A stretch of DNA of 11,488 nt, from assembly GCA_963644945.1 (NCBI GenBank), contig CAVIQK010000017.1, positions 1-11,488 on the forward strand, in the 5' to 3' direction. The notes beneath the pieces are model-generated. The model made no database searches and was not told the DNA's origin. It saw nothing but the letters and a program-made list of their open reading frames with translations. Within the stretch, counting starts at the first letter, position 1. Every line of letters starts with the position of its first letter. This DNA is from CAVIQK01 sp963644945. GTDB lineage: Bacteria > Bacillota > Clostridia > Christensenellales > DTU072. This document shows, one piece after another, positions 7,501-11,488 of this stretch. The position numbers were made by a program, and so were the translations under genes.

Positions 7501-8460
7501 TTCATAAGCGATTGGTTTACAAGGCTTTCGCAAATGATTGAGAACTACAACAAAGTCGATACCGATTACGATTTGCAATATATCATACCCGCGCAACAAC
7601 ATTCGTTTTCGATTGAGGGGAAAGTGCTAGGACTCGGTAATTATTATTTATGTGTCTACAATGCAACGGAACTTATGTCTTTTTTGAAAAACACTACGAC
7701 ATCCACTGCAATATTGTGCAATATAGATACAAATCATATAAAGTCAAATGCTTCCGGCGCAAATGTCGTAATTACAAGTATGTACTTGTCTAATGTAAAA
7801 AATGAATATGACATAAACGGAAACTATTTAGTTCTTAAAGGCGTTTATACTAACAACGGCGAACAAAAAGAAGTTTTGATAAGGCTTCAATATAGTAGTT
7901 CAAATGATTATTATGTAAACGCATGGAACAATTCAGTAAATTTTGTCTATATCGACTCCGATTTCGGACCGATGTCGTTTTCGGTAATAAACAAGGACAA
8001 AGGACCTGCTACGGACTTAACACAAACAATAAACATACGCAAAAACATGTTTGTGCGATACGGAGACGAGGAATTAGACAACACGAGTTTGTATCAAATA
8101 CACGATTCGAGTTGGGACGGAGTCGATAAGACTGTAAACGTAACGGACGTAATGAAATATTATTCGTCACAAAATTCAATTTATGTAGAGGTGCCAGAAA
8201 ACTACAAAGGCAAATCGATTTCGTTTTGGTATTTTGACGACTCGCAATGTTATCGCAAAGTGGGCAATGTGTGGACATATAATGCAAGTTACGGCTCATA
8301 TCGTTTCGTGTTTGGTGTCAACGTGTCTGCCAACGACAAACTAGTCAAAAGAATAACAATATACACAACGCCCGTAAGAAATAGAGACGAACGAATTTAT
8401 GGCGACGACATGCTTGTTAAGGCAAGCACTAAATTAGACGGTTGGAATGAAACAAATTAA
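4504..8460 (+). CDS. Large tail hub / receptor-binding protein with glycan-binding-like modules (1318 aa)
   Basis: GGAG at 4492-4495 precedes the ATG, 2 nt after the previous stop. The N-terminus (EEFSETLDSATITLTH, then PYDDVYIY) resembles baseplate/tail hub proteins, interrupted near residues 95-121 by a small Cys-containing insertion (GKCFKFNNKVYFCNG). LRDVLTQLMNIADMLP and DGVIYAMD continue the hub. Residues 600-625 (NFVLRNYFTSVFAKYRTY) and the following SRSETRK helix match a segment I know from tails of gut Firmicutes phages. Residues 740-850 carry HRWLIRGIPLP and VQVFDLTEMG (810-817) with TATVEEFNNAFPNEWYNY, a jelly-roll, carbohydrate-binding-like tail module. A second, diverged DLTEMG (958-963) follows another such segment. 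Residues 1010-1318 are beta-rich and unassigned. It probably forms the tail tip and contacts host surface glycans. No lysozyme or peptidase motif was seen. Confidence 0.75.
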   Translation: MNLTVFIDGRESRIFNSNCVQGVTFSEEFSETLDSATITLTHVTNRLTDLKPYDDVYIYASDVDRSKWWSIWRKMPPEYSTAMLAINYYPSTTKQYEELNGKCFKFNNKVYFCNGKTIVEVPFYRHFLVDQFTESIVRLGDDEKSGIFEYKIELFSETKGLEKVQLPNISITQPLVMDEKRSIYSYLKQFVDLYSPVYKAEVERYKYTYKKKYSLSDSLKDTFSDIYSADFTLTNPTLRDVLTQLMNIADMLPVIKDGVIYAMDVSKTIGTFNLGQELHFGRVANVSATMSSDDYCDGVRRQYSGALSQDGICNFVEYLGFRNKNNALMTLDNMELETAHRIYKVEKMYICYFKTAACIKSDKTETKKVFLCKQDISKLIKLSNEHGLLNQDWREQTAPSSVDDLAKFKISTIPYTQGSNVISGWGTKYQTAEETLLNTFMIDHTYIENIVNTMDALYPYGINNEQYYLDKLKVEHFIPNSGLSNIVVNGDVTDAEKLKRFFFQIEYKGYYDGALIQSRDFGRDNIFSNDNSNTSLAILEKDGINQKSKLNRFANKTYLMSGRCSNVDELIGLGSVGAVADDDNVIIYKREYSIFDNVVKFSYAATQNFVLRNYFTSVFAKYRTYQLMSYNESVSRSETRKMFYLMSKTKDVSSEYTFLPKSNKYFTMFAESQHYEAPFEWAKPNAKNAAYISQVLVPAQLISMPVVSTIYSGVSTNKGGLYVTLDGTATDDIQINLQMLPVWRHRWLIRGIPLPSSISANNVYLQYNDIIIHKDTIIRASRSVFYGRYPLFLCIKKGTVINSLSFYVQVFDLTEMGMETATVEEFNNAFPNEWYNYSEKPLAHKYLTDSYVFTNGKSLCFNVSMTDNISGGNGITSWSSDYKLLAANPSSSTDYVVGSKQQWYDIVDSDETGTIRTMGFYIAKSVDFTQAYEVFDATNTEYITNVDALTRTLPLSFDLTEMGAYVTDEIGGIEAFYKDNKERIDVTYQIEPISTDKDIFISDWFTRLSQMIENYNKVDTDYDLQYIIPAQQHSFSIEGKVLGLGNYYLCVYNATELMSFLKNTTTSTAILCNIDTNHIKSNASGANVVITSMYLSNVKNEYDINGNYLVLKGVYTNNGEQKEVLIRLQYSSSNDYYVNAWNNSVNFVYIDSDFGPMSFSVINKDKGPATDLTQTINIRKNMFVRYGDEELDNTSLYQIHDSSWDGVDKTVNVTDVMKYYSSQNSIYVEVPENYKGKSISFWYFDDSQCYRKVGNVWTYNASYGSYRFVFGVNVSANDKLVKRITIYTTPVRNRDERIYGDDMLVKASTKLDGWNETN

Positions 8461-8467
8461 CAATGTT

Positions 8468-8496
8468 TTGCGTTTGTCGAAAAATTATGATATAAT
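8468..8496 (+). promoter_or_regulatory. Promoter of the connector / membrane-protein operon
   Basis: TTGCGT (8468-8473), a 17-nt spacer and TATAAT (8491-8496) preceded by TG at 8488-8489, so both a near-consensus -35 and an extended -10. The predicted start is near 8503, directly in front of the AAGGAG at 8504-8509, giving a very short leader. It lies in the 56-nt gap after the tail-hub stop codon. Confidence 0.75.
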
Positions 8497-8516
8497 AAAA
8501 CGTAAGGAGAATTGTA

Positions 8517-8954
8517 ATGCTGTTAACTAAATACATAACCCTAGACGAATTCAAAGAATATTCGGGTATTGATTTGGATGCGGAAATGAGATTGGACGCG
8601 AATCCGAGCAATACTGCTTTGGCATTTTTGAAACGTATAGAGGATAGAATGGCAACACTTATAGACGAGGCTTGTTTTAGAAAAGTTGACCTCGAATTCC
8701 CTAGTTTTACCGACTACCAAAAAGAGCATTATAAACTCGCATTGATAGAACAAGCAATTTACGTGTATAGAAACGGAGATATTTCGGTCGATAGTGGATA
8801 CGATCCCGAAAAAGGTATCGTGGCAGACAAGGGCAAATTACAAAGTCTCATACTCGCTCCGAACGCAAAACGAAATCTGCAATTGTGTGGGTTGTGGTGC
8901 AAAAAGATTAGACAGTCAGATTGGTCTCACAACTTGCTTTCGTGGTGGTGGTAA
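8517..8954 (+). CDS. Head-tail connector (adaptor) protein, gp6-like
   Basis: A 145-residue protein resembling the gp6/gp15-type adaptor that forms a ring beneath the portal. It has the expected all-helical pattern: TLDEFKEYSGIDL at the start, a helix AFLKRIEDRMATLID (residues 37-51), a central helix HYKLALIEQAIYVYRNGDIS, then the characteristic SGYD and a final segment LAPNAKRNLQLCGLWCKK, similar to the 'iaPnAr..L..aGL' ending of such proteins. The AAGGAG at 8504-8509 is 7 nt before the ATG. It overlaps the next gene by one base (TAATG). The assignment is by recognisable pattern and context. The odd feature is its place downstream of the tail hub rather than beside capsid genes. Confidence 0.72.
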   Translation: MLLTKYITLDEFKEYSGIDLDAEMRLDANPSNTALAFLKRIEDRMATLIDEACFRKVDLEFPSFTDYQKEHYKLALIEQAIYVYRNGDISVDSGYDPEKGIVADKGKLQSLILAPNAKRNLQLCGLWCKKIRQSDWSHNLLSWWW

Positions 8955-9325
8955 TGGGACGTGTTGATATTTACGAATCGAGACGAACTCATTTTTCTTT
9001 GTGCCGTTTTTGGATACGAGAAGAAGACGACGTAAACGACTCGCACATGTACATATACGAAAATGAACCCGACGGAGTCTTTTATGCAAAAGAAGCGGTT
9101 GCAGAAACGTCCGATTTCGCCATACATGCAGGCATTTACATGGCAGACACGCACTCGATAACACTCGAAACCGAAGACGATTTAGACGGCATTGTGGCAA
9201 ATTCTATCGTGGAATACAATGGAGAGATATGGCTTGTATCGAATGTGCAAAAGGTTGCGAGACGAAAAAGGTCTCAATTTGCGAAAAAATTGTCTTATAA
9301 ATGGATAATTTCAATAAGGAGATAG
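8954..9325 (+). CDS. Head-closure / head-tail joining protein
   Basis: A 123-residue beta-rich protein. I chose the ATG at 8954, which overlaps the preceding TAA (TAATG). A longer in-frame version from 8921 would add an out-of-context hydrophobic stretch (VSQLAFVVVV) encoded inside the neighbour. There is only a weak GGTGG upstream, so translation is probably coupled to the connector gene. The pattern HSITLETEDDLDGIVANSI, then VEYNGEIWLVSNVQKVA and a final WIISIRR is that of small head-closure/adaptor proteins (SPP1 gp16-like), which plug the connector and dock the tail. Its position right after a connector-like gene fits. Without structure comparison, another small virion protein cannot be excluded. 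Confidence 0.62.
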   Translation: MGRVDIYESRRTHFSLCRFWIREEDDVNDSHMYIYENEPDGVFYAKEAVAETSDFAIHAGIYMADTHSITLETEDDLDGIVANSIVEYNGEIWLVSNVQKVARRKRSQFAKKLSYKWIISIRR

Positions 9326-9327
9326 AA

Positions 9328-9591
9328 ATGATAATAGACATTGACAACGGTGGAAAATTGACCGAAAATGATATAATTATATACAAAAAAGGTAGATGGA
9401 CGGCTATACGCAAAAGCGAGTTTTTGACCGAATGCATTGCACAAGATAAAGAGTTAAGAACACGCATTGATGCATTAAAGAACGAATTAGAGTCGTATAA
9501 GACCGAAATCAACGAGTATAAAGTCAAAGTGAACGAAAAATTAAAAGAATATCACAACATACTGCAACTATTAACGAAAGGAGAAAAATAA
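9328..9591 (+). CDS. Small coiled-coil phage protein (87 aa)
   Basis: The ATG at 9328 is chosen over the upstream ATG at 9301 because AAGGAG (9316-9321) lies six nt before it and the longer version would overlap the previous gene. Residues 14-33 read ENDIIIYKKGRWTAIRKSEF, a short beta unit with a K-x-G-x-W core. Residues 40-82 form an uninterrupted Lys/Glu/Leu-rich helix with heptad spacing, predicted coiled coil. There is no membrane segment. Small proteins with a beta head and coiled-coil tail are common between connector and lysis genes in Firmicutes phages, but I know of no assigned function. It overlaps the next gene by one base (TAATG). Confidence 0.75.
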   Translation: MIIDIDNGGKLTENDIIIYKKGRWTAIRKSEFLTECIAQDKELRTRIDALKNELESYKTEINEYKVKVNEKLKEYHNILQLLTKGEK

Positions 9592-10413
9592 TGAAAAAGA
9601 TTTTGATACCTGTATTGCTCATAATCGTGCTTGTATCGTGTTTAATGACAAGCACATTCGCTAGTACGGAGTATAAATGGACCGATACCGAGGGCGTAGA
9701 GTGGACGATTGCGATTACGAGCGAAACCGCTTGCACAATGACTTCGGGAGAGACTACGAACAATTATACATATATACAAAACGAAACGAAATTAACTTTA
9801 ATGAATGCCGACGACGAAGTTGAGCATATTTTTATTATAAATGAAGACGGAACATTGACCGAAAACGAAGACGAAACTATGAAAGAAGTTATACATCAAG
9901 TTGTCGGGAATGTAAAGACCTATATTGCTTCATATATGCAAGAGAGTTATGTGGCAAAAATCATAAGTTGGGCAATTGATGCAGGTGTGCTTGGTGCGTT
10001 GATAGGAATTTATTGGAAATACAAACGCAGTGGCAAACTATCATATACCGATATGAAAAACATTTTAGACACAAACCTTAGCGAAGAGTTTAAGTCGCAA
10101 GCAAAAGAAATAACCGACAAAGTAAAAGACGAGATTTTAGGTCTCACTGAAAAGGTAAACAAGTTTTGCGAAGACGAACAATACCGTACCGACTTATTGA
10201 TAAAAGCATTCGTGTTGGCACAAGATAAGTCNNNNNNNNNNAGATAAGTCTGCGGAGTCAAAATTGGCTCTTCTTGGGCTATTAAAGGGCGAGACCAAAG
10301 ACGAAGCCGTAAACGAAAAGATTGAGGAAATTAAGACCGAAATACTTGAAACGGAAGAGGTTAAAGTAGAAGTTGCAGAAAAGGTCCAAGACGACTATAA
10401 AGAAATATTTTAA
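9591..10413 (+). CDS. Secreted or lipid-anchored single-TM protein, interrupted by an assembly gap
   Basis: The start at 9591 follows AAAGGAG at 9577-9583. The N-terminus (MKKILIPVLLIIVLVSC) is a signal sequence with a lipobox-like LVSC at residues 14-17; an alternative signal peptidase I site is TFA-ST (22-26). Residues 25-105 are a small beta-rich, acidic extracellular domain. Residues 122-142 form a TM helix with glycines (AIDAGVLGALIGIYW), followed by the positive KYKR and a long charged helical cytoplasmic tail. The 10-N gap at 10232-10241 breaks the frame, giving a false stop at 10245-10247. Deleting 10232-10250, the Ns plus one copy of the duplicated 9-mer, restores a 267-residue protein ending in TAA at 10411-10413. 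The topology suggests a phage envelope protein, for example in lysis control or superinfection exclusion; no family is recognised. Confidence 0.8.
10223..10250. other. Assembly gap (10 N) flanked by an identical 9-mer
   Basis: Ns occupy 10232-10241. AGATAAGTC precedes the gap (10223-10231) and follows it (10242-10250). This pattern arises when two contigs that overlap slightly are scaffolded with an arbitrary number of Ns. As written, the insertion is 19 nt (10 N plus one repeat), not a multiple of three. Removing it keeps the reading frame through 10413, so the most likely true gap is zero. Confidence 0.88.
10373..10401 (+). promoter_or_regulatory. Possible weak promoter before the four-TM protein
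   Basis: TTGCAG (10373-10378), a 17-nt spacer and TATAAA (10396-10401), with a predicted start near 10408, ahead of the AAGGAG at 10425-10430. There is no extended -10, and it lies in the 3' end of the upstream coding sequence, so it may be a chance match. Confidence 0.3.
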
Positions 10414-10435
10414 CACGAAAGAATAAGGAGCAAAC

Positions 10436-11395
10436 ATGGATACCGAAAAACAAAAGAGAATTTATCGATTTATAAAAGACAGTATTATAAACATAGCGGT
10501 CGCAGGCATATCGTTAGCATATATGTTCTACAATATGGTAACATTGAGTCCTACAAACCTCTCGATAGTGGAATGTTTGTGCAAGAGTGCCGTTGCAATA
10601 ATCTGTGGCGTAATGATAAAACAAGGACTTGGCGAAAACGGTTTCAACAAGGGCTACAACAGTTCGGTTTGGGAAACGGAATTGAACAAGTATAACGGTG
10701 CGTGCAATTTAGCGAATCCGTATATGGACCGAGTTGCGAATTTTTATTACTCGCAAGAAATCGAAAAAAGAATAAATTATCGTAGAGCATTGTTGATGGG
10801 TGCGAGATTGAAATATAGCGACTTCTTTGACGAAGAAGAGAACTTTGTAGGCGAAGAAAAGTTGCAAACCCTAACAAGATTTCAAAGACATGCAGTTCAT
10901 AAGTGTGTCCGAGTAAAAATCTACAACCTAAACCTATTCAGTGAATATTCGACTTCGAGTTCGTCGGACACGAAAAGAGAGACAGGCGACTCACATCAAA
11001 GAGTCAAAATGTTTGGGAAGAACTCGATAATGCAAATAGTGTTTGCTGTTGCCGGTGTTTATTTTGTGCCTATGATAAACTCTTGGGACTGGGGTTTGTT
11101 CATAATGGCAACATTGCAAGTTGCAGGTTGGGTTGGATCGGGTGTAATGCAGTTATACACAAATTACAACTATATCACGATTGAGAAAGTGGACAAGTTG
11201 AAGAAAAAGAAAGAACTTATTAACAAATTCGTTCTCGATTGCGAGCATGGTATGTATAAAGAAAACCCTTACGATTTAAGGGCAAAGAAAGAAATGGAAA
11301 CGAAACAAGTTGAAATACAAAAAACTTGTGATATAATAGAAAAAACAATAGAGGAGACTTCGGACAATGTCGGAGAAGAAGAAGCTATCGCCTAA
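10436..11395 (+). CDS. Four-TM phage membrane protein with soluble domain (319 aa)
   Basis: ATG at 10436 follows AAGGAG (10425-10430) by five nt. Two hairpins of membrane helices are seen: TM1 at residues 16-37 (IINIAVAGISLAYMF), TM2 at 44-64 (AVAIICGVMIKQG), TM3 at 197-214 (IMQIVFAVAGVYFVP) and TM4 at 218-238 (LFIMATLQVAGWVGSG). Between the pairs is a soluble, charged, helical domain (65-195) with a Ser-rich linker (STSSSSDTKRE). Residues 240-319 are a Lys/Glu-rich, probably coiled-coil tail. By the positive-inside rule both the N-terminus and the central domain are probably cytoplasmic. I do not recognise a named family. The neighbours are a signal-bearing membrane protein upstream and a holin-like protein downstream, so a role in the cell envelope is likely. 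Candidates are lysis, superinfection exclusion or DNA-entry control. Confidence 0.82.
   Translation: MDTEKQKRIYRFIKDSIINIAVAGISLAYMFYNMVTLSPTNLSIVECLCKSAVAIICGVMIKQGLGENGFNKGYNSSVWETELNKYNGACNLANPYMDRVANFYYSQEIEKRINYRRALLMGARLKYSDFFDEEENFVGEEKLQTLTRFQRHAVHKCVRVKIYNLNLFSEYSTSSSSDTKRETGDSHQRVKMFGKNSIMQIVFAVAGVYFVPMINSWDWGLFIMATLQVAGWVGSGVMQLYTNYNYITIEKVDKLKKKKELINKFVLDCEHGMYKENPYDLRAKKEMETKQVEIQKTCDIIEKTIEETSDNVGEEEAIA
11310..11337 (+). promoter_or_regulatory. Promoter inside the 3' end of the four-TM gene
   Basis: TTGAAA (11310-11315), a 16-nt spacer and TATAAT (11332-11337), with the extended -10 TG at 11329-11330. The predicted start near 11344 leaves a leader of about 23 nt containing GAGGAG (11351-11356) and then the ATG at 11367. 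The core GTGATATAATA is identical to the one inside the hydrolase gene. Confidence 0.65.
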
Positions 11396-11488
11396 ACTCA
11401 TATTCGTAATACGACTCATATTGTTTGTCGTGTTCGCAGTAGGGGCTCCGATAGGGCATATTATGGCTAAATATAAGCCGTTTGAACA
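11367..11488 (+). CDS. Holin-like small membrane protein (5' part only)
   Basis: The frame opens at ATG 11367 and is cut by the window end after 40 codons. GAGGAG at 11351-11356 lies ten nt upstream. The start is inside the last 29 bases of the four-TM gene, in another frame. The visible part is a Lys-rich cytoplasmic start (MSEKKKLSPK), then a hydrophobic helix (residues 11-29, LIFVIRLILFVVFAVGAPIG) and IMAKYKP. A short basic N-terminus followed at once by a TM helix, late in a virion operon and driven by its own promoter, fits a phage holin, but the rest of the gene is needed to decide. Confidence 0.7.
   Translation, partial: MSEKKKLSPKLIFVIRLILFVVFAVGAPIGHIMAKYKPFE

Noticed and set aside
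8921..8953. Upstream ATG at 8921 as start of the head-closure gene
   Set aside because: It would overlap 34 nt of the connector gene and add a hydrophobic stretch unlike the family. The TAATG start at 8954 fits translational coupling.
9301..9327. Upstream ATG at 9301 as start of the coiled-coil gene
   Set aside because: The ATG at 9328 has an ideally spaced AAGGAG, while the upstream one has no ribosome-binding site and overlaps the previous gene.
9341..9377. TTGACA (9341) and extended TATAAT (9372) as a promoter
   Set aside because: The spacer is 25 nt, too long for a functional pair, there is no other good -35, and no gene start follows at a suitable distance. I kept it only as an instance of the recurring motif.
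10242..10247. Premature stop or pseudogene in the secreted membrane protein
   Set aside because: The stop appears only because 10 N plus a duplicated 9-mer shift the frame. The frame is intact when the overlap is collapsed.
1..11488. CRISPR arrays, tRNA genes, insertion sequences
   Set aside because: No regularly spaced repeats, cloverleaf-like sequence or transposase-type ORF with inverted repeats was seen on either strand.

Overview
This window looks like an 11.5 kb stretch of the late (virion) region of a tailed phage or prophage. Its host is most likely a low-GC Bacillota-type gut bacterium, which is inference. Every credible gene lies on the + strand, and genes are packed with 0-30 nt gaps or TAATG overlaps. 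Most starts carry a strong AAGGAG-type Shine-Dalgarno, and the promoters match the sigma-70/sigma-A consensus, often with an extended -10 (TGnTATAAT). The large tail protein contains segments I associate with tail proteins of gut Firmicutes phages. Terminase, portal, major capsid and lysin genes are not in the window.

Layout. (1) 1-1126: the 3' end of an unidentified gene, then a well-preserved ADP-ribosylglycohydrolase (DraG/ARH family). (2) 1105-2146: an extended -10 promoter inside the end of the hydrolase gene, a 51-aa basic ORF too short for routine ORF calling, and a 278-aa acidic helical protein of unknown role. (3) 2147-2307: the only sizeable intergenic region. It holds a perfect-consensus promoter (TTGACA-17-TATAAT), about 85 nt of non-coding sequence with a UACG-loop hairpin and a GAAA-loop terminator, and at once a second promoter whose predicted start point falls on or next to the ATG of the following gene. 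I read this as a small-RNA or attenuator unit followed by a leaderless mRNA. (4) 2308-8460: tail genes. They are a gp10-like tail-completion protein, a 426-aa tail protein with two copies of an inserted repeat, a 185-aa glycine-zipper protein in the usual tape-measure slot, and a 1318-aa tail hub/receptor-binding protein with two DLTEMG-type glycan-binding-like modules. (5) 8468-9591: a new promoter, then a gp6-like head-tail connector, a head-closure-like protein and a small coiled-coil protein. (6) 9591-11488: three membrane proteins in a row. The first has a signal peptide or lipobox plus one TM helix, the second has four TM helices, and the third is a truncated holin-like protein with its own promoter inside the previous gene.

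Assembly note. The run of 10 N at 10232-10241 is flanked by the same 9-mer on both sides. Collapsing this overlap restores one 267-codon reading frame, so the apparent stop just after the gap is an artefact. Two genome-wide habits are visible by eye: AGCT, GGCC and GATC are very scarce, and none of the 13 stop codons is TGA.
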